The notes under the pieces: model-generated
Database searches by the model: none
What the model saw: the letters and a program-made list of their open reading frames with translations, nothing else
What the model was told of the DNA's origin: nothing
Shown: piece by piece, positions 51,420 to 59,773 of the stretch
How the letters are laid out: each line of letters opens with the position of its first letter
Numbering within the stretch: the first letter of the stretch is position 1
Translations under genes and position numbers: made by a program
Origin: Bacterioplanoides sp965200585
GTDB taxonomy: Bacteria; Pseudomonadota; Gammaproteobacteria; Pseudomonadales; Oceanobacteraceae
Direction: 5' to 3' (one strand)
DNA: 64,000 nucleotides
NCBI RefSeq assembly: GCF_965200585.1
Contig: NZ_OZ241361.1

Positions 51420-52207
51420 TGAAGTTGTTGGATCGTTATCTGGCACTGGGGCGTTATGGGGTTGAGTCCATTCGTTCCCTCGGGCGTGCCACATTATTAT
51501 TATGGAACTCAGTCACCTGGGGTGGCCCGGGCAGCGCCGGTTTTTCAGAACTGATCACCCAGATCCACTCCGTTGGTGTGCGCTCATTATCCATTATTCT
51601 GGTGGCCGGATTTTTTGTTGGAATGGTGTTGGGCTTACAGGGCTACACCATTTTATCGGACTTCGGTTCAGAAGCCGCACTGGGCACCATGGTTTCTCTG
51701 ACGTTATTGCGTGAGTTAGGGCCGGTGATGACGGCCTTGCTGTTTGCCGGGCGAGCCGGTTCGGCGCTGACCGCTGAAATTGGCCTGATGAAAGCCACCG
51801 AACAGTTATCAGCGATGGAAATGATGGGGGTGGATCCGCTTAAGCGAGTGATTACTCCTCGTTTATGGGCTGGTTTGATTTCGATGCCAATTCTGGCCTT
51901 GCTGTTCAGTATTGTTGGTATCTGGGGCGGCGCATTTGTCGCGGTTGACCTGCTGGGTATCGACGAAGGAGCTTACTGGGGCAATATGCAGGCCTCGGTC
52001 GATTTTTATGAAGATGTGATTAAGGGTGTGATCAAGTCAGTGGTATTCGGACTGGTCGTGACCTGGATTGCTGTCTTTCAGGGCTATGACTCAATGCCAA
52101 CCTCAGAAGGCATTGGTAAAGCCACCACTCAGACGGTGGTGATTTCATCACTGGCCGTACTGGGACTCGATTTTGTATTAACCGCCGTTATGTTGGGAGG
52201 CATTTAA
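51419..52207 (+). CDS. mlaE: Phospholipid transport permease MlaE
   Basis: A 262-residue permease with about five spans. Family segments: FFVGMVLGLQGYTIL, LLRELGPVMTALLFAGRAGSALTAEIGLMK (in parts), and EQLSAMEMMGVDPLKRV. It pairs with MlaF, and with MlaD in the periplasm, to move phospholipids. It overlaps mlaF by one base and mlaD follows after 2 bp. Confidence 0.96.
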   Translation: MKLLDRYLALGRYGVESIRSLGRATLLLWNSVTWGGPGSAGFSELITQIHSVGVRSLSIILVAGFFVGMVLGLQGYTILSDFGSEAALGTMVSLTLLRELGPVMTALLFAGRAGSALTAEIGLMKATEQLSAMEMMGVDPLKRVITPRLWAGLISMPILALLFSIVGIWGGAFVAVDLLGIDEGAYWGNMQASVDFYEDVIKGVIKSVVFGLVVTWIAVFQGYDSMPTSEGIGKATTQTVVISSLAVLGLDFVLTAVMLGGI

Positions 52208-52209
52208 TC

Positions 52210-52671
52210 ATGCGTATGCGTTTTGTGGAGCTTACGGTGGGAACCTTTATGGTGATGGGGATCATCGCCATGATTCTGATGGCATTTCGTGTCAGTGGTT
52301 TATCGGCACAAAGCAATGGTGATACTTATACCATCAAAGCCCGGTTTGAGAATCTAGCGGGTCTAACCGAGCGCGCCAAAGTGTCGATGTCCGGGGTGAC
52401 CATTGGTCGGGTAACCAATGTTTACCTGGATACTGAGTGGTATTCGGCCGTCGTGGAAATGGAAATTTATAACTCCATGGATACGTTAACGCTGGATACC
52501 TCGGCGGCGATTCTGACGGCGGGCCTACTGGGGGAAAAATACATTGGTCTGACGGTTGGCGCGGAAGATGAATTCCTCGAAGACGGCGACTGGATTGAAG
52601 ATACTCAGTCAGCCATTGTGCTGGAAGAGCTGATTGGTCGCTTCCTGTTTAATAAAGCAGAAGAAGGCTGA
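52210..52671 (+). CDS. mlaD: Phospholipid transport MCE-domain protein MlaD
   Basis: A 153-residue inner-membrane anchored MCE protein: one N-terminal span (about 8-26) and an MCE domain (about 38-118; YTIKARFENLAGLTERAKVS, GLLGEKYIGL). Hexamers of MlaD form the lipid channel and accept phospholipids from MlaC. It is somewhat short versus 183 in E. coli. mlaB follows after only 5 bp, without mlaC. Confidence 0.95.
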   Translation: MRMRFVELTVGTFMVMGIIAMILMAFRVSGLSAQSNGDTYTIKARFENLAGLTERAKVSMSGVTIGRVTNVYLDTEWYSAVVEMEIYNSMDTLTLDTSAAILTAGLLGEKYIGLTVGAEDEFLEDGDWIEDTQSAIVLEELIGRFLFNKAEEG

Positions 52672-52676
52672 TCAGT

Positions 52677-52985
52677 ATGGCCGCTGCGGAATTACGAAGC
52701 ACTGATGATAACCGCGCTCAGCTGTCGGGCGATTTACTTAATACCACCGTGGTGGCGGTGGTTGAAGCGGGTAAACAGCAGATTGCTCAGGCAGGGTCGC
52801 TCTGGACACTGGATATGAGTGGTGTTGAACGGGTCTCCAGTGCGGGTGTTGCCTTGCTGCTTGAGTGGCTGCGTGCCGCACAACAGCACAAGGTTGAACT
52901 CAAGATCGAAAACCTGCCCGGGCATATGAAGCCCATTCTTGAGATCAGCGATCTTGAGCCATTATTTGAGCCGCTGTTGGCTTAA
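52677..52985 (+). CDS. mlaB: Phospholipid transport STAS protein MlaB
   Basis: A 102-residue STAS-domain protein. LDMSGVERVSSAGVALLLEW is the STAS signature region. MlaB binds MlaF in the cytoplasm and is needed for ATPase activity. The start at 52677 is 5 bp after mlaD. In E. coli the order is mlaF-E-D-C-B; here the C gene is absent between D and B. Confidence 0.9.
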   Translation: MAAAELRSTDDNRAQLSGDLLNTTVVAVVEAGKQQIAQAGSLWTLDMSGVERVSSAGVALLLEWLRAAQQHKVELKIENLPGHMKPILEISDLEPLFEPLLA

Positions 52986-53101
52986 TCTGCAGCAATCATC
53001 ATCGATTAAATCGTGTGAAACAGAGCAGGTCGGACAGGCCTGCTTTTCTGGTGTAAATCCGCTATCATGGCGCTTTTGTCAAACTGAGTAGTGAAGCACC
53101 T

Positions 53102-53338
53102 ATGACTCCGGCGGAAATCCTGCAAGTTCTGCAATCCGAAGCTCCAGAAGTAAACTGGTTTGTGGATGGTGATGGTTACAAATACGAAGTAGAAGGCGTT
53201 GGTGAGGTTTTTGATGGCCTCAATGCCGTTAAGCGTCAGCAGTTTGTGTATAAAATCCTTAATCCTTATATTGCCGATGGCCGTGTTCACGCGGTGACCA
53301 TTCGCGCCCTGACTCCTGCTGAAAAAGCCGGAGCTTAA
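53102..53338 (+). CDS. ibaG: BolA-family protein IbaG
   Basis: A 78-residue BolA/IbaG protein. DGDGYKYEVEGVGEVFDGLN and VKRQQFVYKILNPYIADGRVHAVTI are family segments; the family pairs with monothiol glutaredoxin and a [2Fe-2S] cluster. The gene is next to murA in many gammaproteobacteria (yrbA), here 3 bp before it, so translation is probably coupled. Confidence 0.93.
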   Translation: MTPAEILQVLQSEAPEVNWFVDGDGYKYEVEGVGEVFDGLNAVKRQQFVYKILNPYIADGRVHAVTIRALTPAEKAGA

Positions 53339-53341
53339 TTC

Positions 53342-54616
53342 ATGGACAGCTTGCAAATTAAAGGCGGCAACCGCCTTGATGGTGACGTCCGTATTTCCGG
53401 TGCTAAAAACTCGGCTCTGCCTATTATTGCTGCCACGCTGCTGGCCGATGGTGTGATGCACGTTGGCAACCTGCCGCATTTGCACGACATCACCACCATG
53501 CTGGAGTTGTTAGGCTGCATGGGCGTCCAGGTCGCGATCAATGAAGATATGTCGGTCGAAACCGATATCTCTGAAATGAACAGCTGTGTGGCTCCCTACG
53601 ATTTAGTGCGCACCATGCGTGCTTCCATTCTGGTATTGGGCCCGTTGCTGGCCAAACAGGGTGAAGCCGAAGTGTCTCTGCCGGGGGGCTGTGCCATTGG
53701 TTCACGTCCGGTGGATTTGCACATTCGCGGTATGGAAGCCTTAGGTGCCGAAGTCGAAGTGATTGATGGCTACATCAAAGCCAAAGCACCGGGCGGTCGT
53801 CTGAAAGGCGCGCATATATTCTTTGATACCGTCACCGTGACTGGTACCGAAAACGTACTGATGGCGGCGGTTCTGGCTGAAGGTAAAACCACCATTGAAA
53901 ACGCGGCGCGTGAGCCAGAAGTGGTGGATTTGGCCAACTGTCTGGTTGCCATGGGCGCTAAAATCGAAGGGATTGGCAGCGATACGCTGGTGATCGAAGG
54001 GGTTGAAGCTCTGCAGGGTTGTCGCTTTGATGTTCTGCCAGACCGGATTGAAACCGGCACGTATCTGGTTGCTGCTGCTGTGACTGGTGGTCGGGTGAAA
54101 TGCAAAGACACCGATCCGTTGCTGATGGAAGCGGTATTACACAAGCTGGAAGAAGCCGGTGCCAAAATCACCACCGGTGAGGACTGGATTGAGCTGGATA
54201 TGGAAGGCCGTCGCCCGAAAGCGGTGAATGTTAAAACCGCTCCTCACCCGGCATTCCCAACCGATATGCAGGCCCAGTTTGTGGTGTTAAACGCCATTGC
54301 GGAAGGCACGGGCACCGTGATCGAAACCATCTTCGAAAACCGCTTTATGCACGTTAATGAATTAATGCGCATGGGTGCCGATATTCACGTCGAAGGTAAT
54401 ACCGCCATTATCACCGGTAAAGAAGGGCTATCGTCTGCTCCGGTGATGGCAACCGATTTACGTGCTTCGGCCTCGCTGGTGATTGCTGCTCTGGTTGCTG
54501 AAGGTGCGACTGATGTGAACCGTATTTATCATATTGATCGCGGTTACGAATGTATTGAAGAAAAATTCCAGCAATTGGGCGCCAATATTCGTCGTGTTCC
54601 TGGTGGCTCAAAATAA
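53342..54616 (+). CDS. murA: UDP-N-acetylglucosamine enolpyruvyl transferase MurA
   Basis: A 424-residue enzyme, first committed step of peptidoglycan synthesis. Catalytic Cys is in LPGGCAIGSRPVDLH, the fosfomycin target. GAKNSALPIIAATLLA, TVTVTGTENVLMAAVLAEG and the HPAFPTDMQAQF and ENRFMHV segments are typical. It follows ibaG directly and is followed by hisG. Confidence 0.97.
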   Translation: MDSLQIKGGNRLDGDVRISGAKNSALPIIAATLLADGVMHVGNLPHLHDITTMLELLGCMGVQVAINEDMSVETDISEMNSCVAPYDLVRTMRASILVLGPLLAKQGEAEVSLPGGCAIGSRPVDLHIRGMEALGAEVEVIDGYIKAKAPGGRLKGAHIFFDTVTVTGTENVLMAAVLAEGKTTIENAAREPEVVDLANCLVAMGAKIEGIGSDTLVIEGVEALQGCRFDVLPDRIETGTYLVAAAVTGGRVKCKDTDPLLMEAVLHKLEEAGAKITTGEDWIELDMEGRRPKAVNVKTAPHPAFPTDMQAQFVVLNAIAEGTGTVIETIFENRFMHVNELMRMGADIHVEGNTAIITGKEGLSSAPVMATDLRASASLVIAALVAEGATDVNRIYHIDRGYECIEEKFQQLGANIRRVPGGSK

Positions 54617-54687
54617 AGCCTGGGCTCCGGTCAAATCTGGAAATCCATTAAAGATTAAGTCGAAAAAATTAGTTAAGAGTAAACACA

Positions 54688-55335
54688 ATGACTCAACCGT
54701 TAACCATTGCCCTTTCAAAAGGCCGTATTTTAGATGACACCCTGCCGCTGTTAGCGGAGGCAGGCATTCATCCGGTTGAGGACATTAAAAAGAGTCGTAA
54801 ACTGATTTTTGATACCAACCACGATCATATTAAATTGATTGTGCAGCGTGCGGTGGATGTGCCGACCTACGTTGAATATGGCGCTGCCGATTTAGGCATT
54901 GCCGGTAAAGACGTGTTAATGGAATACGGCAGTGACAACCTGTGTGAACCACTGGATCTGAATATTGCGACTTGTCGCCTGATGACGGCAGCGGTTAAAG
55001 ATGCGCAGATGCCGCAAGGTCGTTTAAAAGTCGCGACTAAGTTTGTGAATGTGGCGAAGCGCTATTTTGCGGAGCAGGGCCGTCAGGTCGATATCATCAA
55101 ACTTTATGGTGGTATGGAACTCGCACCGATTATGAATCTGGCTGACATGATTGTGGATATCGTTGATACCGGTAATACACTGAAAGCCAATGGCCTGGAA
55201 GCGCGTGATTTAATTGCGCCAATCAGCTCTCGTCTGGTGGCCGGTCGTGCGGCGATGAAGGTTAAGCACGCCCAGATTCAACCCATCATTGATCAAATGG
55301 CGGCCGCCGTTGAGCGCCAACGCAACGCCCAATAA
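54688..55335 (+). CDS. hisG: ATP phosphoribosyltransferase, short form HisG
   Basis: A 215-residue short-form HisG catalysing the first step of histidine synthesis. IALSKGRILDDTLPLL, EYGAADLGIAGKDVLMEYG and LYGGMELAPIMNLADMIVDI are visible. It lacks the C-terminal regulatory ACT-like domain (E. coli HisG is 299), so it must work with the HisZ regulatory subunit; hisZ is not in this window. It leads hisG-hisD-hisC. Confidence 0.95.
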   Translation: MTQPLTIALSKGRILDDTLPLLAEAGIHPVEDIKKSRKLIFDTNHDHIKLIVQRAVDVPTYVEYGAADLGIAGKDVLMEYGSDNLCEPLDLNIATCRLMTAAVKDAQMPQGRLKVATKFVNVAKRYFAEQGRQVDIIKLYGGMELAPIMNLADMIVDIVDTGNTLKANGLEARDLIAPISSRLVAGRAAMKVKHAQIQPIIDQMAAAVERQRNAQ

Positions 55336-55402
55336 TTTCTGTTATTTCGCTCCTGTGGATTTTAATCAATAGCGCGGGAGCTGTTTTCTTAGGTAGGTAC
55401 TG

Positions 55403-56707
55403 ATGAGCATTGATATTCGTCGTTTAAGTTCGGCTCAAAGCGATTTTGCCGAGCAAATGGATGCGCTGTTAGCCTGGGAAGCTGTATCTGATCATCAGGT
55501 TCAGCAAATTGTCACCGACATTCTCGCCGACGTAAAAGCGCGTGGTGATGATGCTGTGGTGGAATACTCCAATCGTTTTGATCACCTGCATGCCACCACT
55601 ATGGCTGAGTTAGAACTGACTCAGGAGCAGCTGCAACAGGCGTTGGATACACTGCCGGATGAGCGGCGTACGGCGCTGTTAAAAGCGGCTGAGCGTGTGC
55701 GTATCTACCACGAAAAACAAAAGCAGGATTCCTGGCAGTACACCGAGGCCGACGGCACCATGCTGGGCCAGAAGGTTACACCGATGGATCGTGTTGGTAT
55801 TTATGTGCCGGGCGGTAAAGCAGCGTATCCGTCCTCAGTATTAATGAATGCATTACCGGCGCATGTGGCCGGTGTGCAGGAAATCATCATGGTGGTACCA
55901 ACGCCGGGTGGTGAAGTAAACCAGCTGGTACTGGCTGCGGCTGCGGTTGCTGGCGTTACCCGGGTATTTACCGTGGGTGGCGCACAAGCGGTTGCGGCAC
56001 TGGCGTATGGCACCCAGACCGTGCCTAAAGTCGATAAGATTGTTGGCCCGGGTAATATTTTTGTGGCGACGGCCAAGCGTCAGGTATTTGGTGCGGTAGG
56101 CATTGATATGATTGCTGGCCCATCAGAAATTCTGGTGGTGTGTGATGGCAAGACCGATCCGGACTGGATTGCCATGGACTTGTTCTCTCAAGCGGAACAC
56201 GATGAAGATGCACAATCCATTCTGATTTCTCCGGATGCTGATTTTCTGGATCAGGTGAAAGCCAGCATTGATAAATTACTGCCGGATATGCAGCGTGAAG
56301 AAATTATTCGTGCTTCGCTGTCTGGCCGTGCGGCGCTGGTGCACGTTGCGGATATGGATGAAGCGTTAGAAGTGACCAACCGTATTGCGCCAGAGCACTT
56401 AGAATTATCGGTGGAAGATCCACAAGCTTTATTACCGCAGATTCGCCATGCGGGTGCGATCTTTATGGGTCGTCACACGTCTGAATCTCTGGGTGATTAT
56501 TGTGCCGGGCCAAACCACGTTTTACCGACCTCTGGTACGGCGCGTTTTTCTTCGCCGTTAGGTGTGTACGATTTCCAGAAGCGTTCCTCATTAATTATGT
56601 GTTCGCCGGATGGTGCGTCAGAGCTGGGTAAAGTGGCTTCTGTGTTGGCGCGTGGTGAGCACTTAGAAGCGCACGCACGTTCGGCTGAGTACCGAATTAA
56701 AAAGTAG
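55403..56707 (+). CDS. hisD: Histidinol dehydrogenase HisD
   Basis: A 434-residue NAD- and zinc-dependent enzyme making histidine from histidinol. PGGKAAYPSSVLMNALPAHV, GIDMIAGPSEILVV, DLFSQAEHDEDAQSILI and NHVLPTSGTARFSSPLGV (zinc and catalytic residues) are intact. Starts 67 bp after hisG. The next gene, hisC, is separated by a 290-bp gap holding two repeat elements. Confidence 0.96.
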   Translation: MSIDIRRLSSAQSDFAEQMDALLAWEAVSDHQVQQIVTDILADVKARGDDAVVEYSNRFDHLHATTMAELELTQEQLQQALDTLPDERRTALLKAAERVRIYHEKQKQDSWQYTEADGTMLGQKVTPMDRVGIYVPGGKAAYPSSVLMNALPAHVAGVQEIIMVVPTPGGEVNQLVLAAAAVAGVTRVFTVGGAQAVAALAYGTQTVPKVDKIVGPGNIFVATAKRQVFGAVGIDMIAGPSEILVVCDGKTDPDWIAMDLFSQAEHDEDAQSILISPDADFLDQVKASIDKLLPDMQREEIIRASLSGRAALVHVADMDEALEVTNRIAPEHLELSVEDPQALLPQIRHAGAIFMGRHTSESLGDYCAGPNHVLPTSGTARFSSPLGVYDFQKRSSLIMCSPDGASELGKVASVLARGEHLEAHARSAEYRIKK

Positions 56708-56769
56708 CATCGAATTAAAGATAATTAGCCCCTTTAGTTCAGAATGAAAAGGCGGCATCTTTTTAGCCG

Positions 56770-56822
56770 CCGCGCCGAAGGGCCATCCATGGCCCTGCCG
56801 CGCTACCGAGACATCCTGTCTC
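56770..56822 (+). repeat. Paired-hairpin repeat, copy C
   Basis: The inner hairpin GGGCCAT-CC-ATGGCCC (56780-56795) is identical to copy B. The outer stem is CCGCGC against GCGCTA, so only GCGC pairs. The second hairpin is GAGACA-TCC-TGTCTC (56808-56822), a changed stem with pairing kept. It lies in the hisD-hisC gap. Confidence 0.8.
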
Positions 56823-56896
56823 TGCTTTAAAAAGATCCTGCCTTTTAATTCTTATCGGCTTAAGCGTAAGTATTCAGTGTTGGTGCGATCAACCTT

Positions 56897-56935
56897 CTAT
56901 GGCATGGATGCCATAGTAGAGCCTACATGGATGTA
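56897..56935 (-). repeat. Two further ATCC-loop hairpins (related element, minus strand)
   Basis: On the minus strand, TACAT-CC-ATGTA (56924-56935) is followed by CTATGGCAT-CC-ATGCCATAG (56897-56916), a nine-base perfect stem. They share the loop and pairing plan of copies A-C but little sequence, and face copy C across 75 bp. Confidence 0.6.
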
Positions 56936-56997
56936 TTTATGGCGTGTTGAGCGCATCAATGCTGAATAAATACGCGATTAAAAAATCGAGAAAATTT

Positions 56998-58071
56998 ATG
57001 ACCTCCATCACTGATCAGGTAGAACAACTTATTCGCCCGGAAATTCGTGCCTTACAGGCGTATCCAGTGGGCGACGCCAGCGGCATGATTAAACTGGATG
57101 CGATGGAAAATCCATTTACCTGGCCCGCCGAAATGGTACAGGAATGGCAAACACTTCTGGCAGATTGCCAGCTCAATCGTTATCCACATCCAACAGCACC
57201 ACAAGTGACCGAAGGCTTGCGTCAGAATATGCAGGTGCCAGCGCAATACGATATTTTGCTGGGTAATGGCTCGGATGAAATTATTCAGTTACTAGCTATG
57301 GCGATTGCTAAACCTGGTGCAAAAATTCTGGCACCAGAGCCCGGGTTTGTGATGTATAAAATGATCGCGACCTTTATTGGTATCGATTATGTCGGCGTAC
57401 CACTCAATGCCGATTTCTCACTGGATATGCCAGCCATGCTGGACGCGATTAACACTCAACAGCCAGAATTAATTTTCCTTGCTCAACCGAATAACCCAAC
57501 GGGTAATTTATGGGGCGAGGATGATTTACATGCCATCGTTAAAGCCAGCAATGGGCTGGTGGTTCTTGATGAAGCGTATTTACCATTCTCCAGCCGTAAT
57601 CACCTTAACTGGTTGGATCAATACGACAATGTACTGGTGATGCGTACGTTATCGAAAGTGGGCTTGGCAGGCTTACGTTTAGGTATGTTGTTTGGTCGCC
57701 CGGAATGGCTGAATGAGATTAATAAAATCCGTATGCCATACAATATTAATGTTTTGACGCAGGCTTCTGCGGCATTTGCTCTGAAATATTACGATGTATT
57801 GTTGGATCAGTGCGATCAGTTGGTTCAGCAACGTAGCTGGTTAAATACTGAATTAGAAAAGCTGGGTTTTGAAACCTATCCGTCAGAAGCTAATTTTATT
57901 CTGGCGCGTTGCCCACAAGGCCAGCAAGCCAAAACTATCTTTTCTGAATTAAAAGAGAAGAAGATTCTTATTAAATGTCTGGATGGTGGTCATCCTCTGC
58001 TGGAAAACTGTTTGCGTTTTACTGTGGGTAAAGCGGAAGAGAATCAGGCGTTGATTGGAGCTTTGAGATAA
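56998..58071 (+). CDS. hisC: Histidinol-phosphate aminotransferase HisC
   Basis: A 357-residue PLP aminotransferase (E. coli 356). Substrate/cofactor segments: MIKLDAMENPF, GNGSDEIIQLL, QPNNPTGNLW, VLDEAY, and the PLP lysine in RTLSKVGLAGLRLGML. ATG at 56998 gives family length and an N-terminus MTSITDQVEQLIRPEIRAL; earlier in-frame ATGs (56959) would extend it. It transfers the amino group to imidazoleacetol phosphate. Confidence 0.95.
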   Translation: MTSITDQVEQLIRPEIRALQAYPVGDASGMIKLDAMENPFTWPAEMVQEWQTLLADCQLNRYPHPTAPQVTEGLRQNMQVPAQYDILLGNGSDEIIQLLAMAIAKPGAKILAPEPGFVMYKMIATFIGIDYVGVPLNADFSLDMPAMLDAINTQQPELIFLAQPNNPTGNLWGEDDLHAIVKASNGLVVLDEAYLPFSSRNHLNWLDQYDNVLVMRTLSKVGLAGLRLGMLFGRPEWLNEINKIRMPYNINVLTQASAAFALKYYDVLLDQCDQLVQQRSWLNTELEKLGFETYPSEANFILARCPQGQQAKTIFSELKEKKILIKCLDGGHPLLENCLRFTVGKAEENQALIGALR

Positions 58072-58124
58072 GAAGCTGAATTAAAATAAGTGCTGAATAA
58101 GTTTAGTTTTTATAGGAAGAGGGT

Positions 58125-58538
58125 ATGCGTGAACTTATAAAAATATTAATCATTTTTTACGCGGCCTTATTCGTAGGATGTACTGTATATAGTAACAATC
58201 ACTATTATTTGATGGCTGAGCCAGCGAGTGATGAATTGTATCAGTTGACAGAGGCAATCAGGGCCCAAATAGAGCCAATCGTAACTCGTTTAGGGCTACA
58301 TGATGCTTTGTCTTCTGATATGCCGAATGGGGTTTTACTTTATTACTCCTCTGGAGGGGATAGTGCACTTCGTGTCGGTGTTCGTATTGATGATGCACAG
58401 GTAATTCTCGACTCCTTCCAATATCGTTCCGGATTTGGAGATTCAGCCGAATATTCTCAGCTACGAAAAGAGTTAGTTAACGCTTTAGAAAATTTAGATG
58501 GCCTAGCGTTAAATGAGATCGATGGTCCTGCAATATAA
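58125..58538 (+). CDS. Predicted lipoprotein, unknown
   Basis: A 137-residue protein with a lipoprotein signal (KILIIFYAALFVGC, acylation at Cys19). The mature part has no family I know; it is a small mixed fold with an acidic C-terminal region. AGGAAGAGGGT just before the ATG is a good ribosome binding site. It is 53 bp after hisC and may share its transcript. Base composition is more AT-rich than hisC. Confidence 0.6.
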   Translation: MRELIKILIIFYAALFVGCTVYSNNHYYLMAEPASDELYQLTEAIRAQIEPIVTRLGLHDALSSDMPNGVLLYYSSGGDSALRVGVRIDDAQVILDSFQYRSGFGDSAEYSQLRKELVNALENLDGLALNEIDGPAI

Positions 58539-58547
58539 AAGTAATAG

Positions 58548-58574
58548 CCCCAAAGTCTGACTAAGATTTTGGGG
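58548..58574. terminator. Weak hairpin after the lipoprotein gene
   Basis: CCCCAAA (58548-58554) pairs with TTTGGGG (58568-58574). No T-run follows, so termination is uncertain; it lies between convergent genes. Confidence 0.3.
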
Positions 58575-58611
58575 ATCAGTTAGAGTTTTGGGGTTAATTA
58601 GGATTTGGTTT

Positions 58612-59715
58612 TCAGAACACTTCCTCACCCGTTGGCTCAAAGCGCTCAACACCATTCATCTGTAAGCGGAAATCGGAAATATCTTTCATCACCACCTGAC
58701 GCGCGCGGTTGATACCGCCCAGCGGGCGATGCTCCTCGATACCATGCCATGGATTAAAGGAAATATTTTCGCAGAAGGTTTTCTGTGCTTCAGAAGTGAA
58801 GGTCTGCGTTGGAATATCAATACGAGCTACTTTTACGAAGGGTGTTTGCTCTTCATCCCAGCCAAATAAGGCATTCTCTATCGGATTCTTCTTGGGATCT
58901 TTCTGGAACTGGAAATAAAAATCCAGGCAGCCAGTGCCGTCTTTTAACTGTTCCGCCAGATTCTCCGCTAAGTAGTCTTCCGATGGAGTAATCTCTCCCG
59001 GGTTATCCTGACAGGTTTGCAGGGCATAGCGGACAACTTGTGGATACACCTTAGTACCATCCTGCTGAACTTTCGGCAGGCCCAGTGCAAACGGAACAAC
59101 GCTGTTCCATTTTACGCTGAGTGGGTTTTTATAAACTTTAGAGCCGGTCAGAATATTCCAGGCCCCACGTGGGTGAGTGGCTAAAAAGGCCAGTCGTGAG
59201 CCATTAAAGTTAGCGTCAAAGAAGTCGAAAAACTCCTGAGGATTAGCGGCAAAAAAGGCATCGTGACCAAGGAATAAAAAATCTTGCGTCTGTTGTTCAT
59301 CGCCCGGTTTCGGTAATCGCTGACCAACATTCACCTGAGTCAGCTTCATTGCTAAACCACGGAAATCTTTTTCATGATCGCTGGTAATTTCTTCAACCGA
59401 ATTGGAGAAGCGCATCCACACCGGGTATTGCGCACCGGGCTGAAAAATCCCTTGCTGGTAGGCGGCATTAATATCCGGGTTAATGGTAAAGTTACCACGA
59501 ATACAGCCGTTGTCCTTGGGGTGTGTATCGCGCAGCACAGCTTCGTCTTTATAAAACTCCGTGAGGTGATCAATCAACAGGGTGCTGATATTTTTAATGG
59601 TGACCTCTTCACCGTCCGGTTGTAACTCCTGCCCTAATGGAAGGTCCGGTATATCACTGCAGGCAGACGTCAGGCCTGCCGCAATCAGTAACGTCGATAT
59701 TTTTATCTGCTGCAT
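58612..59715 (-). CDS. Catalase-family (heme-domain) lipoprotein
   Basis: A 367-residue protein with a lipoprotein signal (STLLIAAGLTSAC; Cys19). The mature part looks like the catalase-like fold: an N-terminal CIRGNFTI and YPVWMRFSNS segment, DFRGLAMKL, DFLFLGHDAFFAANPQEFFDFF, and the C-terminal ISFNPWHGIEEHRPLGGINRAR, as in catalase-related lipoproteins. I do not see the normal catalase distal His context, so activity is open. ATG at 59715 has AAGGA eight bases upstream; ATGs further up would block the lipobox. The gene ends near the convergent lipoprotein. Confidence 0.72.
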   Translation of the reverse strand: MQQIKISTLLIAAGLTSACSDIPDLPLGQELQPDGEEVTIKNISTLLIDHLTEFYKDEAVLRDTHPKDNGCIRGNFTINPDINAAYQQGIFQPGAQYPVWMRFSNSVEEITSDHEKDFRGLAMKLTQVNVGQRLPKPGDEQQTQDFLFLGHDAFFAANPQEFFDFFDANFNGSRLAFLATHPRGAWNILTGSKVYKNPLSVKWNSVVPFALGLPKVQQDGTKVYPQVVRYALQTCQDNPGEITPSEDYLAENLAEQLKDGTGCLDFYFQFQKDPKKNPIENALFGWDEEQTPFVKVARIDIPTQTFTSEAQKTFCENISFNPWHGIEEHRPLGGINRARQVVMKDISDFRLQMNGVERFEPTGEEVF

Positions 59716-59773
59716 ATTCAAGTCCTTTTGCATCAAGCTTAAAGCGGTTAGTGTTTTATTATCATTTTTTTGG

